Part shown: piece after piece, positions 37,163-46,160 of the stretch
Numbering within the stretch: the stretch's first letter is position 1
Layout: each line of letters starts with the position of its first letter
NCBI GenBank assembly: GCA_947574055.1
Contig: CANPIC010000002.1
Span: 106,731 to 170,730 of the forward strand
Source: an uncultured bacterium
Lineage (GTDB): Bacteria > Bacillota > Clostridia > Lachnospirales > Lachnospiraceae
DNA length: 64,000 bases
Reading direction: 5' to 3'
Translations under genes and position numbers: made by a program
The notes under the pieces: model-generated
Databases searched by the model: none
What the model saw: the letters and a program-made list of their open reading frames with translations, nothing else
What the model was told of the DNA's origin: nothing

Positions 37163-37598
37163 TCACAAGCGGGAACCCACCAGTGATGCGCACCATCTGC
37201 CTGGCCTGCCGGGCCAGATGACAGAGGGTGCGCCCCACTGCTTCCCGGTATAGCCGTTCTGTCTCTTCGACGGGAATCAGGCCAAGTCCCACCTCATCAC
37301 ACACAATCAGCAGATCCGGCCAGTCCGCAAGCAGCTGATCCATAAGCGGGATAATCTCCTGCGTCTTTCCTGTTTCCACAAAACGCCTGACCAAAAGGTG
37401 CAGCTGATTCAGAATCCGGACACAGGCAAAAGAGTCTTTCTCTGTGCTTCGGGCACCGCACCACTTCGCAGTCTCACAAAGTACCATGCTGCCGCCGTCC
37501 AGTATCTCTTCTTCCCGGACTCTCGTCCCCGCCTCTTTCCATCTTTGTTTCGCATAGGCCAGCTTTCCCTGAAAGCAGCCGCCGATTATAAGTTCCAT
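37128..37598 (-). CDS. CobU-like protein (second, shorter copy)
   Basis: 156 residues from ATG 37598 (the frame opens at 37625). The P-loop region is IIGGCFQGKLAYAKQRW, a variant of the CobU GGxxSGKS loop with Leu after the Lys. The C-terminal VCDEVGLGLIPVEETERLY and GRTLCHLARQARQMVRITGGFPLVI match the nucleotidyltransferase end of CobU. It overlaps the end of cobS by 13 bp. With a complete-looking cobU just upstream, the two could divide the kinase and guanylyltransferase steps, or one may be redundant. Both belong to the same minus-strand run. The family call is fair; the exact activity is uncertain. Confidence 0.82.
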   Translation of the reverse strand: MELIIGGCFQGKLAYAKQRWKEAGTRVREEEILDGGSMVLCETAKWCGARSTEKDSFACVRILNQLHLLVRRFVETGKTQEIIPLMDQLLADWPDLLIVCDEVGLGLIPVEETERLYREAVGRTLCHLARQARQMVRITGGFPLVIRSADDAQLPS

Positions 37599-38362
37599 AC
37601 ATACCCCATGATTCCGCTCAGCCATACAAACACCAGTTCATATACGACCACAAACCATCCCGCCAGATCACCGGTCAGGCCGCCAAAGTGTCTGTATGCC
37701 ATCCATTGATAGTAGAAAAATACAGACAGACTCAGTGCCACACAAAGAATCCCATAAACGCCATACAGAAAAAAAGCCATCTCCGCCGCCAGAAACAGCC
37801 ACAAAGACAAGACAGGCAGCGCGATCTTTTTTGATGCCCCTGCAGAAAATGTGCTGGCCGTACCAGAGCCCCGGGCGTTTTTTATTGTGAGCAGCGCAAA
37901 GGCACTGAGAGTCCGGGACAAAACATAGCCAAGTCCCAGAAAGAGCACCTGCCTCTCTTCTAACAGCAGATACAATGCCGCACCATAAAGTGTCATCACA
38001 CAGGCGAGTGAAATACAGGCAAAAGCCCCGGCATGCGGATCTTTGAGTATCTCCAGTTTCCGCTCCCTGCCATGACAGGAACAGAGGGCATCCATCGTAT
38101 CCATAAAGCCATCCATATGAATCCCACCGGAAATCAGGATGGGCAGCACGGTCCCGGTGAGGACAAAGACCGGGAATGGAATAAACACGCCAAGCCACGA
38201 GCGCAGCCGCCACAGGCCGTACATCCCGCCTCCCACCACAAGCCCCACCAAAGGGAAAAAGCAGAGCACATATCTCATATTTTTCTCTTCCCACGCCACG
38301 GGCGGCATGGGAATCCGCGAATACATGGAAAAAGCCAGACACAGACTTTTCAAAACTGCCAT
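37586..38362 (-). CDS. cobS: Adenosylcobinamide-GDP ribazoletransferase
   Basis: Integral membrane enzyme joining adenosylcobinamide-GDP and alpha-ribazole (phosphate), the final assembly of the nucleotide loop. Of 258 residues, FSMYSRIPMPPVAWEE opens the protein, ISGGIHMDGFMDTMDALCS is the metal-binding HxDG region and ILKDPHAGAFACISL follows. Several hydrophobic helices make up the rest, and HFGGLTGDLAGW is near the end. AAAGGAG precedes ATG 38362. It overlaps cobU upstream and the CobU-like gene downstream, showing tight coupling. Confidence 0.95.
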   Translation of the reverse strand: MAVLKSLCLAFSMYSRIPMPPVAWEEKNMRYVLCFFPLVGLVVGGGMYGLWRLRSWLGVFIPFPVFVLTGTVLPILISGGIHMDGFMDTMDALCSCHGRERKLEILKDPHAGAFACISLACVMTLYGAALYLLLEERQVLFLGLGYVLSRTLSAFALLTIKNARGSGTASTFSAGASKKIALPVLSLWLFLAAEMAFFLYGVYGILCVALSLSVFFYYQWMAYRHFGGLTGDLAGWFVVVYELVFVWLSGIMGYVWNL

Positions 38363-38931
38363 ATCCTGTCTCCTTTCAGCCAGAGGGGAACGGAATAGAC
38401 CACTTCCAAAAAACCGTCCGCCTCCTCCGCCAGTAAACGGTTCAGCGTCCCCAGCGCCCTGACATATTCCAGTACTTCTCCCGTATATAGCATACCGTCA
38501 GAAAAGACCTCATTGGTGACAATCACAAGATGCCGGCAAAGACGCTGTCTTTGACGCACCTGTGACAAAATCGCTTCTGTCGCCTGTCCGCCGCTCCTTT
38601 TATCGGAAAACATCAGGTTGGCCAGCAGGTTTGACAGACATTCCAGTAAAATCACGCAGTCCTGCGGCAGACAGGGAAGCCGGAAAGGGGCTTTTTCTTC
38701 ACCGGGAAAAGAAAAAGCAAGGCCATACAGAGATTCCACTGTCACAAACCCTTTTCCCTGCCGCTGCCTTTTATGCCGCGCGATCCGCTCCTGTGCTTCC
38801 TCGCTCTTTGCTTCCATGGTTGCCACATACAGTTTGTAACGCATACCATCCCGCCTGGCCAGATAACAGGCCACATCCTCCGCATATTCTGATTTACCGC
38901 TCCCACTGGCTCCTGTGATCAGATAGAGCAC
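38350..38931 (-). CDS. cobU: Adenosylcobinamide kinase / adenosylcobinamide-phosphate guanylyltransferase
   Basis: Phosphorylates adenosylcobinamide and then adds GMP. From GTG 38931 (AAGGAG six bases upstream) the protein begins right at the P-loop LITGASGSGKSEYAEDVA and has 193 residues. The frame opens at 39012, but the extra 27 codons lack support. RIARHKRQRQ is the active-site region. LLECLSNLLANLMF and VIVTNEVFSDGM fit the family. Its C-terminus overlaps cobS by 13 bp. Confidence 0.9.
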   Translation of the reverse strand: MLYLITGASGSGKSEYAEDVACYLARRDGMRYKLYVATMEAKSEEAQERIARHKRQRQGKGFVTVESLYGLAFSFPGEEKAPFRLPCLPQDCVILLECLSNLLANLMFSDKRSGGQATEAILSQVRQRQRLCRHLVIVTNEVFSDGMLYTGEVLEYVRALGTLNRLLAEEADGFLEVVYSVPLWLKGDRIWQF

Positions 38932-39005
38932 TTGTCTCTCCTTCCATGCAGCAGGCCGCTTTGGCGGTTCTGTCTGCCCAATGCTTGTTCCTGCCGCCGC
39001 ACCCC

Positions 39006-41456
39006 TTACCACTTTGTCTCATATTTTTGGTAAGTTTCGATCTGCATTTCGGCAAAGGTTTCTGTGTTTTTGTAGACGCACTCTGCCATATCCAGCATAG
39101 GGAATAAAAGCGCCGCCCCGGTGCCTTCTCCCAGCGCCAGGTCACCGTCGATCACTGGCGTAAGGCCCAGCCGCTCCATAACAAGCGCCATCGCCGGTTC
39201 CCGGCTCCTATGGGAAGCCAGCATGCAAGTCACAGCCCGCTCACAGAGCAGAGAAGCCGTCAGCGCCGCCACAGCCGAGATCATCCCATCGATCACTACC
39301 GGTACGCCATACATACAGCCGCCGATAAAAGCCCCTGTCATACCTGCGATATCAAAGCCGCCCACATGAGACAGTATGGTCAGAGGGTCACTGCCCCGCA
39401 GCCCATAGCGCCGCAGTGCCTCCTCGATTACCAGCCTCTTCCGTGCCAGCCCCTCATCGGAAAGACCGGCCCCCCGTCCTGCGACCTTTCTTACCGGCAG
39501 ATCAAGCAGCGCCGCCGCCATGGCACCGGCTGTCGTCGTATTGCCGATGCCCATTTCCCCGGTGGCCAGTATGGTATAGCCCCTTTCCCGGAAGTCCCTC
39601 ACAAGTCCGATGCCTGTCTCAATGGCCTGCAGAGCCTGTGCGCGGCTCATGGCCGGTTCCTGCGAAAAATCCCGTGTTCCGTCAGCTACCCTGCAGGAGA
39701 TCATGGAAAGAGAATGGATCGTGTCCCGGATTCCCATATCAATGGCATAGACATCCGTGCCGCTCTGTGCACACATCCGGTTCACACTCGCCTTCCCATC
39801 GGCAATGTTATCGGCCACCAGCGCCGTCACATGGCTGCCGGTCTGTGTCACCCCCTGCGCTGTGATTCCGTTATCACCGCAGAACACCAGTACGGCCCGC
39901 CTGCGGATGGCAATAGCAGGATTGCCCTGGATGCCTGCGATCCTGACCACCATATCTTCCAGGCGGCCCAGCCCGCGAAGGGGCTTGGCCACCGCATCCC
40001 ACTGTGCCTGCGCGGCGGCCCGGGCCGCCTGATCCGGCTCCCTGCCAAGCGCCGCATACGGCTCATGGGATATCACGCGCACTGTCTGGCGCCTGTGATA
40101 AGAGTGGGCCTGCCGCAGAAAACCCTCGGCAAACCTTTCATTGCCCTCAAAAAACAAATGCGGAAACCCCGCATAATATGTCTCCCCCGTCTCCCCCGTT
40201 GCCCACTGTCCGGTGCCGGAAGCCTTCTTTGCCAGCAATGCACTGCCCGGCCTGTCACAGTCATAATAATGAAATTCATGAGCACGCAGAGACATCTCTT
40301 TTTCGCCAAACAACCGGCTGCCGTTGAGGGATATACCGATATACCCAAACCGCTCCAGCGCTTTTTTACAATATCCATGGCCGGGAAATACACCGGCCAG
40401 TGGATAGACCTGGCCCTTGTCATCCGTCAGATCCTGTTGCAGATACAAATAGCCGCCGCACTCGGCGATACATGGCATACCACGCTGCAATGCCGCTTTG
40501 ATCTCTGTCAGCATCTCTCTATTGGCCGACAGTTCCCTGGCATGCAGTTCCGGATAACCACCGCATAAAATCATCCCGTCCAGCTCTGCCGGCAGCTTCC
40601 GGTCCCGCAGAGGGCTAAAAGGGATCAGCTGGCAGCCTCTGCGCTGCAGCCAGCGCAGATTATCCTCATAAAAAAAACAGAACGCCTCATCCCTGGCAAT
40701 CCCGATCCGCAGCCCTGCCCCCTCTTTATTCCCTTCCGGTGAGGCATCCGCAAAAGAGACAGGGCGCGCTGTCTCTGCCAGATCAAGCAGCGCCTGCCAG
40801 TCCAGCGTCGTTTCCACAATCCGGTAAAAGCGTTCCATCTGCTCCTGAAAGTCCGGTATCTCATCCGCCGTGACCAGTCCCAGATGGCGGCTCTTTGGCA
40901 CAAATGCTTCCTGCACGGGAATATAGCCCACCGCTCTCAGGCCCATACGTTCCACCAGCGGCCGCAGCCGTTGATACTGTGATGCCGATACCCGGTTAAA
41001 CAAAATCCCTGCAATGCGGCTGGGCTGTACATATTGGCAAAATCCCTGTAGCAGCGCACCGACAGACTGTCCCATCCCCTGAGGACTGACAACAAGAATA
41101 ACGGGAAGCCCTGCCGCCTCTGCCAGCGCCTGACAGCCGGCCTCTCCTGTCATACCGATGCCGTCATAGTATCCCATAGCGCCTTCTACGATGCTGATAT
41201 CCGCATCGTTTGCCCGCAGTGCCAAAAGCCGCCGTACACCCTCCACACCCGAAAAATACAGGTCCAGATTGCCGGAAGTCGTTCCCAGCACTCTGCGGTG
41301 AAACATGGGATCAATATAATCAGGCCCGCTCTTCCAGGCTTCCACCGAGAGCCCCCGCTTTTTAAGCCCGTACAAAATGCCGCATGTCGCCGTTGTCTTG
41401 CCGCAGCCGCTGCCGGTGCCCGCGATCATCAGCCGCTTTCCGCTCACTGTCCCCAT
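39006..41456 (-). CDS. CobB-CobT fusion: cobyrinate a,c-diamide synthase + DMB phosphoribosyltransferase
   Basis: One 816-residue protein from ATG 41456 (AGGGG five bases upstream). The N-terminal half (about 1-465) is CobB/CbiA: P-loop IAGTGSGCGKTT, KSGPDYIDPMFH, EGAMGYYDG and the glutaminase Cys in CIAECGGYLYLQ. The C-terminal half (about 475-816) is CobT, which activates the lower ligand base with nicotinate mononucleotide: VLVFCGDNGITAQGV, ATGEMGIGNTT and the catalytic Glu in LALGEGTGAALLF. Thus an early ring-amidation step and a late lower-ligand step are made as one chain. Both halves look complete. It lies 40 bp after cbiET. Confidence 0.95.
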   Translation of the reverse strand: MGTVSGKRLMIAGTGSGCGKTTATCGILYGLKKRGLSVEAWKSGPDYIDPMFHRRVLGTTSGNLDLYFSGVEGVRRLLALRANDADISIVEGAMGYYDGIGMTGEAGCQALAEAAGLPVILVVSPQGMGQSVGALLQGFCQYVQPSRIAGILFNRVSASQYQRLRPLVERMGLRAVGYIPVQEAFVPKSRHLGLVTADEIPDFQEQMERFYRIVETTLDWQALLDLAETARPVSFADASPEGNKEGAGLRIGIARDEAFCFFYEDNLRWLQRRGCQLIPFSPLRDRKLPAELDGMILCGGYPELHARELSANREMLTEIKAALQRGMPCIAECGGYLYLQQDLTDDKGQVYPLAGVFPGHGYCKKALERFGYIGISLNGSRLFGEKEMSLRAHEFHYYDCDRPGSALLAKKASGTGQWATGETGETYYAGFPHLFFEGNERFAEGFLRQAHSYHRRQTVRVISHEPYAALGREPDQAARAAAQAQWDAVAKPLRGLGRLEDMVVRIAGIQGNPAIAIRRRAVLVFCGDNGITAQGVTQTGSHVTALVADNIADGKASVNRMCAQSGTDVYAIDMGIRDTIHSLSMISCRVADGTRDFSQEPAMSRAQALQAIETGIGLVRDFRERGYTILATGEMGIGNTTTAGAMAAALLDLPVRKVAGRGAGLSDEGLARKRLVIEEALRRYGLRGSDPLTILSHVGGFDIAGMTGAFIGGCMYGVPVVIDGMISAVAALTASLLCERAVTCMLASHRSREPAMALVMERLGLTPVIDGDLALGEGTGAALLFPMLDMAECVYKNTETFAEMQIETYQKYETKW

Positions 41457-41496
41457 AGACACCCCTGCCCTTCTTCCTCTTTCTGATCCGCTTTCC

Positions 41497-42720
41497 TCAA
41501 AAACCACTGCCGTCCATGGATACGATAAATACGGGATTTTGTCCGTCCATCAGATGCTGTCCCGCAATCTCCCGGCCACGCACAGCCGTGATCTGGGTGA
41601 TTTCCAGGTTTTCCAGATGGTATCTCTTTACCAGCTCCAGCATCTCTCCCAGCGATTCCAATGAGATCAGATTCATCACGATATGTACCCTGGCATTTTT
41701 AGCCAATACCGCTTTGAGAATATTTTCTTTTTCCCGTCTGCTTCCGCCGATAAATACCGCATCCGGCGCCGGAAGGGGGGCCAGGGCGTCCGGCGCGCTA
41801 CCTTCGACGATTTCCAGATTTTCCACTATAAATTTTTCCTTATTGGCCCGCAGCAGTTCCAGGGCACGCGAACTGCTCTCAATGGCATAGACAGTACCCC
41901 GCCACGCCTGCGCTGCCATCTCCACAGAAACAGAGCCGGTGCCTGCACCGATATCATAGACAATGGCGCTTTCCTTTAAATGCAGCCGGCTGATGGTTAC
42001 GGCCCGCACTTCGCTCTTGGTCATGGGCGCCTGTCCTCTGATAAACGCATCGTCTGTCAGCCCGAATGACGGCGTGGTACAGGCCCGCTCATTGATGATA
42101 AACAGCACACTCAGGGAATGATCCAGTTCAGCCAGACGCTCTTCCTTTTCCAGAAGTTCTCCGGCAGTGGCCGTGATAATGCGCTCGTCCGGGTAAGAGA
42201 GACGGATGCCAATGGTCAGCGTGCAGTCCTCCAGCCCGCACAGACACAGCTTCTCGGCAATGCTGCGCAGACTCCCTCCCATGAGCAGAAAGGTCTTTTC
42301 ATGATTTTTCACCGCCTGTATCCAGTTTTCCTGCCTGCCGTGGAGACTGACGATGCAGGCATCCTGCCACGGAATCCCGCTTTTGGCCGACAGATAGGAG
42401 ATACTGGAAATCCCGGCCGTGATATGGACTTCATATTTTTTCTCCAGCAGGGACAATATCCCCTTGGTGCCGCTGAAAAAACCGCTGTCCCCGGACATAC
42501 AGATAGCGATGTGCTCCCCTTCGCACTGATCAATAATGGACAGAATCTCCTTTCCCTCAAAAGTCTCCCGGTATTGCCCTTTGCAGTTTTTGGGCAGTGT
42601 CCCCCTCATCCGTTTGGCTCCGATGATCAGATCTGCTTCCAGCAGGGCACAGCGCGCTTCTTTGGTCAGCAGATTCGGATTCCCCATACCGATTCCCACG
42701 ATCGTGATTTGTTTGCTCAT
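41497..42720 (-). CDS. CbiE-CbiT fusion: cobalt-precorrin-7 C5- and C15-methyltransferase/decarboxylase
   Basis: 407 residues from ATG 42720 (GGAGGTG six bases upstream); the frame opens at 42873 inside the preceding gene. The first half is CbiE (tetrapyrrole methylase fold: ITIVGIGMGNPNLLT, MSGDSGFFSGTKG, ITAGISSISYL). The second half, from about 215, is CbiT with DAFIRGQAPMTKSEVRA and the SAM site VYDIGAGTGSVSVEMA. The arrangement equals CobL of aerobic organisms. It overlaps the end of cbiHJ by 4 bp. Confidence 0.94.
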   Translation of the reverse strand: MSKQITIVGIGMGNPNLLTKEARCALLEADLIIGAKRMRGTLPKNCKGQYRETFEGKEILSIIDQCEGEHIAICMSGDSGFFSGTKGILSLLEKKYEVHITAGISSISYLSAKSGIPWQDACIVSLHGRQENWIQAVKNHEKTFLLMGGSLRSIAEKLCLCGLEDCTLTIGIRLSYPDERIITATAGELLEKEERLAELDHSLSVLFIINERACTTPSFGLTDDAFIRGQAPMTKSEVRAVTISRLHLKESAIVYDIGAGTGSVSVEMAAQAWRGTVYAIESSSRALELLRANKEKFIVENLEIVEGSAPDALAPLPAPDAVFIGGSRREKENILKAVLAKNARVHIVMNLISLESLGEMLELVKRYHLENLEITQITAVRGREIAGQHLMDGQNPVFIVSMDGSGF

Positions 42721-44300
42721 GTAAGCACCTCCAACATCTCCATTGCTTCTTTCAGGCTGATGCCTGTCTCTTCTTCTTTCCGGATGATCAGCAGACGGGT
42801 CCCTGCCCGCCCGGCTGCCCTGCATTTTTCCGCAAAGCCGCCCACATTGCCGGACTGCTTTGTCACCATCCATCTGATTTTAAATTCCTTTAAAAAACCG
42901 TAATTCATCTCTTCGGAAAAGGGCCCCTGCATGGCGGCCAGATGCCGTCCGGTAATCCCCATACCGATACAGGCCGCCAGTGTCTCCGGCAGAGGCAGTA
43001 CCCGTACGTACAGACGCTCCCGGAAATCTGCAAGCGCCGTATATGCTTTCAGTTCCCGGCTGCCGGTAGCCGCCAGTATATTACCTTCGCAGCCGCCCAG
43101 AAAAGCCACGGCCTCTTCGATGCTGTCAAAGTAAAGGGCCTCTGCCCCGGCAGCAGCGTCATTTGCCTTTAATGTGCGCCGGACCCGGTAACAGGCTGTC
43201 CCCAGGCAGGCACAGGCCCTGTGTATATTGTCCGTGGCCTCTTTAGCGAAAGGGTGGGTGGCATCAAAGACCAGGGCAGCACCTTCTCTTCGTATGGCCG
43301 CTTCCATTTCCGATGTATCAAGTCGCCCTATATGGATACGGAAATATCCGCCCTCTATTGCGGCTTCTGCGCTGCCCTGCCTGTCCGTCAGAAGCTGCCC
43401 GCCATAGTCCGTAGCGACAAAAACGGTGACAGGGACACCCAGTTCCCGGCACTTTTCATACAACAGCCTGCCCTCCGTGGTGCCGCCAAAGATCACCACC
43501 CGCGCGGCAGGCATCCGGCCCCCGGAAACTGCATGGTCCTTGGCGGCTCTCACCGTCCGGGGCCCGTCAGGCCTGCGCTGATACCCACGCGGTGTTACCA
43601 TCCGGCCCAGGATCTGCCTGGTCTGAGAACTGCCGATGCAGACAGTGGTAAACATATCCGTCTGTGTCTCCCGCAGTTCCTTTAAGGTAAGCACCCTGGC
43701 TTCTTCCCCATCACGACCGATATTTCTCGCATAGCCACATATTGTTTCCGGACTGCGATATCTCAGGATCAGGTCACAGGCCTTTTGCAGGTAATCCGCC
43801 CTTTTTTTACTGGACGGATTATACAGACAGATCCCCATATCACTCATAGCGGCGGCCTCCAGCCGCCTTTTAATCGTTTCGCGGTCGGTCAGCAAGTCAC
43901 TGAGACTGATGACTGCAAAATCATGCCCCAGAGGCGCTCCCAGCAGCGCTGCGGCACTGCTGGCCGCGGTGACGCCGGGAATGATACGGATATCCGGCGC
44001 TGTCTCCATTTCCTGCGCAAGTTCAAAAACCAGGCCCGCCATTCCATATATGCCTGCGTCGCCGCTGCAGACAAGGGCTGTTTCCCGCCCCTGCAGGGCC
44101 TCTTCCAGTGCCTGACGGCAGCGCGCAATCTCCTGTTTCATGGGGGTGCTGTAATATTCCTTATCCGGGAACCGTTCTCTTAACAGTTCCACATAGACCG
44201 TATAACCGGCTATGACTTCGCATTTTGTCAATGCTTCCAGCGCTTTTGCCGTCATACCCTCCGGCTTGCCCGGTCCGATTCCCACAATCCACAGACTCAT
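42717..44300 (-). CDS. CbiH-CbiJ fusion: precorrin-3B C17-methyltransferase + precorrin-6A reductase
   Basis: 527 residues. About 1-240 are CbiH (WIVGIGPGKPEGMTAKAL, VCSGDAGIYGMAGL, CLYNPSSKKRADYL), which methylates C-17 with ring contraction. From about 270, after an Arg/Pro-rich linker, CbiJ/CobK follows with VVIFGGTTEGRLL (nucleotide site) and VFDATHPFAKEAT, reducing the macrocycle. GGGAGG precedes ATG 44300. Gene order and 4-bp overlap with cbiET show one operon. Both domains have normal length. Confidence 0.95.
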   Translation of the reverse strand: MSLWIVGIGPGKPEGMTAKALEALTKCEVIAGYTVYVELLRERFPDKEYYSTPMKQEIARCRQALEEALQGRETALVCSGDAGIYGMAGLVFELAQEMETAPDIRIIPGVTAASSAAALLGAPLGHDFAVISLSDLLTDRETIKRRLEAAAMSDMGICLYNPSSKKRADYLQKACDLILRYRSPETICGYARNIGRDGEEARVLTLKELRETQTDMFTTVCIGSSQTRQILGRMVTPRGYQRRPDGPRTVRAAKDHAVSGGRMPAARVVIFGGTTEGRLLYEKCRELGVPVTVFVATDYGGQLLTDRQGSAEAAIEGGYFRIHIGRLDTSEMEAAIRREGAALVFDATHPFAKEATDNIHRACACLGTACYRVRRTLKANDAAAGAEALYFDSIEEAVAFLGGCEGNILAATGSRELKAYTALADFRERLYVRVLPLPETLAACIGMGITGRHLAAMQGPFSEEMNYGFLKEFKIRWMVTKQSGNVGGFAEKCRAAGRAGTRLLIIRKEEETGISLKEAMEMLEVLT

Positions 44301-44324
44301 CTGCCCGCCTCCCGTACCTTTTTC

Positions 44325-45392
44325 TCATAGCTGTCCGAATACCGGCCGGATTTCCCGCCGATAGACAGCCAGTGTCATACCGTTTTCCTGTTGTTTAGCC
44401 ACCAGCCTGCAGCCGCCCCGGCTGCTCAGAGCCGCGCTCCGTTCGCATACATTGTCGGTCCCCATACGGGCCTGTACAAAAGAGGAGGCGGCAAAACTTC
44501 CCGCCGCGTCCATCAGTTCCTGCGCTGTCCATGTCTCGAAGGCAACGCCAAGCGACCTCGCCAGTTTCACCAGTCCGTCCTCGGTTTCCTTAGCCCGGAT
44601 GGAGCAGAGCAGTCCCACCCGTTCCGGCAGCAGGCCGTTTTCCGACAGTACCCGCTCCAAAAACGCCCGCAGGGACTCATAGCCGATCCCTTTTCTGCAT
44701 CCCATCCCCACCACCAGATCCATAGGCAGCAGCGGTAAGACAATCGGAAAACGGCAGCGGGCTGTATCCATATCATAAGAAATCACAATTCCCGCCCGTA
44801 TGCCTGCCTCTTCCACTGCCCGTTCCTGCCGGATCAGCCCCGGCGGCAGACTGCCCGCTATCGGGAGATCACTGGACAGCCCGACCGGTTCTCCGGCAAG
44901 CAGACGGGAAGAGATTTCCACGATCCCCGCAGGTTCCATAATCCGCAGGCCCTGCTTTTGCGCCCAGCAGTCCACGGCAAACACACCGTTTCTGTCCGTT
45001 GCTGTCGTGATCACCGGCTCCGCGCCAAGAAGATCTGCCGTCAGTGCCGTAAAGGCATTGGCGCCTCCCACATGCCCGGCCAGAAGCGAGATCACATATC
45101 TGCCACATTCATCTGCCACTGCCACACCAGGATCTTTCATCTTGCTCTCTATGTAAGGCGCCACCGCCCGCACGGCAATGCCGCAGGCCCCGATAAAAAG
45201 CAGCAGATCTTTCTCTGCAAAAAGTCGGGCCGTCAGATCCGGCAAATCCCCGAAGGGTTCCATACCCGCCATCTGATGGCGCCCGCTAAGATACCCCTGC
45301 GCCTCATACCCCCGTTCCCGGTAAGCCTCCCGCAGATATCCTGCCAGTTCACCACCCTTTTGGGAAAACGCCACAATCCCTATGCGTATCAT
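44325..45392 (-). CDS. cbiG: Cobalt-precorrin-5A hydrolase
   Basis: Opens the delta-lactone of cobalt-precorrin-5A, releasing acetaldehyde, a step specific to the anaerobic route. Of 355 residues, the N-terminal part has FIGACGIAVRAVAPYI and the central part VISLLAGHVGGANAFTALTA. The C-terminal CobE-like domain has VVGMGCRKGIGYESL and ASSFVQARMGTDNVCERSA. AAGGAACGG precedes ATG 45392. It overlaps the end of cbiF by 4 bp. Confidence 0.95.
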   Translation of the reverse strand: MIRIGIVAFSQKGGELAGYLREAYRERGYEAQGYLSGRHQMAGMEPFGDLPDLTARLFAEKDLLLFIGACGIAVRAVAPYIESKMKDPGVAVADECGRYVISLLAGHVGGANAFTALTADLLGAEPVITTATDRNGVFAVDCWAQKQGLRIMEPAGIVEISSRLLAGEPVGLSSDLPIAGSLPPGLIRQERAVEEAGIRAGIVISYDMDTARCRFPIVLPLLPMDLVVGMGCRKGIGYESLRAFLERVLSENGLLPERVGLLCSIRAKETEDGLVKLARSLGVAFETWTAQELMDAAGSFAASSFVQARMGTDNVCERSAALSSRGGCRLVAKQQENGMTLAVYRREIRPVFGQL

Positions 45393-46150
45393 GGCGCCGT
45401 TCCTTTTCTGAACGCCGTTGTAAAATCAGGTGCATACAATCGCGACAGCTCATACTCACCTTCCAGAAATTCACCCACGAGAATCAGCGCCGTCTTGTCG
45501 ATGCCATTTTCCTCTGCCATCTCAGGCAGACGCCCCAATGTCCCTCTGACTGTCTTTTCCTCCTGCCAGGTGGCCTTATATACAATCGCACAGGGCGTAT
45601 CTTCCCGATAGGCACCGCCTGCAAGCAGCTGTTCTCTCACCTGCCGCGTCAGGGCAGCGCTCAGAAAGAGAACCATCGAAGCACCATGACCGGCCAGAGC
45701 CGAAAGCTGCTCCCGCTGTGGTACCGCAGTCCTTCCCTCTGCCCTCGTTATAATGACTGACTGAGTCAGTCCGGGCAATGTATACTCCGCCTCCAAAGCG
45801 GCGGCAGCCCCGCAGAAGCTGCTTACCCCCGGACAGATCTCATAAGGAATCCCCTTATCTCTCAGGGCGTCCATCTGTTCCCGGATCGCTCCGTACAGGC
45901 AGGGATCGCCGGTATGCAGCCTGACAATATCCATGCCGGCGGCATGGCCCTCTTCTATTTTTTCCACAACCTCTGCCAGTGTCATCACCGCACTGTTATA
46001 GATATCACAGCCTGCCCTGGCATAGTCCAGCAGAGCCGGATTGACCAGAGAGCCGGCATAAATGATCCTGTCCGCACGTTCCAGCAGTGCCCGGCCCCGC
46101 ACTGTGATCAAGTCTGCCGCTCCCGGCCCCGCACCTACAAAATATACCAT
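45389..46150 (-). CDS. cbiF: Cobalt-precorrin-4 C11-methyltransferase
   Basis: SAM-dependent methylation at C-11 of the corrin precursor. At 253 residues from ATG 46150 (AAAGGA five bases upstream; the frame opens at 46294) it matches the family length. The tetrapyrrole-methylase motifs are VYFVGAGPGAADLITVRG, RLHTGDPCLYGAIREQ and CPGVSSFCGAAAALEAEYTL. It lies between cbiD (10 bp upstream) and cbiG. Confidence 0.95.
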   Translation of the reverse strand: MVYFVGAGPGAADLITVRGRALLERADRIIYAGSLVNPALLDYARAGCDIYNSAVMTLAEVVEKIEEGHAAGMDIVRLHTGDPCLYGAIREQMDALRDKGIPYEICPGVSSFCGAAAALEAEYTLPGLTQSVIITRAEGRTAVPQREQLSALAGHGASMVLFLSAALTRQVREQLLAGGAYREDTPCAIVYKATWQEEKTVRGTLGRLPEMAEENGIDKTALILVGEFLEGEYELSRLYAPDFTTAFRKGTAP

Positions 46151-46160
46151 ACCTGTCCTT

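Noticed and set aside
39210..40568. 452-residue open frame on the plus strand
   Set aside because: Antisense to the CobB-CobT gene; composition typical of a shadow frame in GC-rich DNA.
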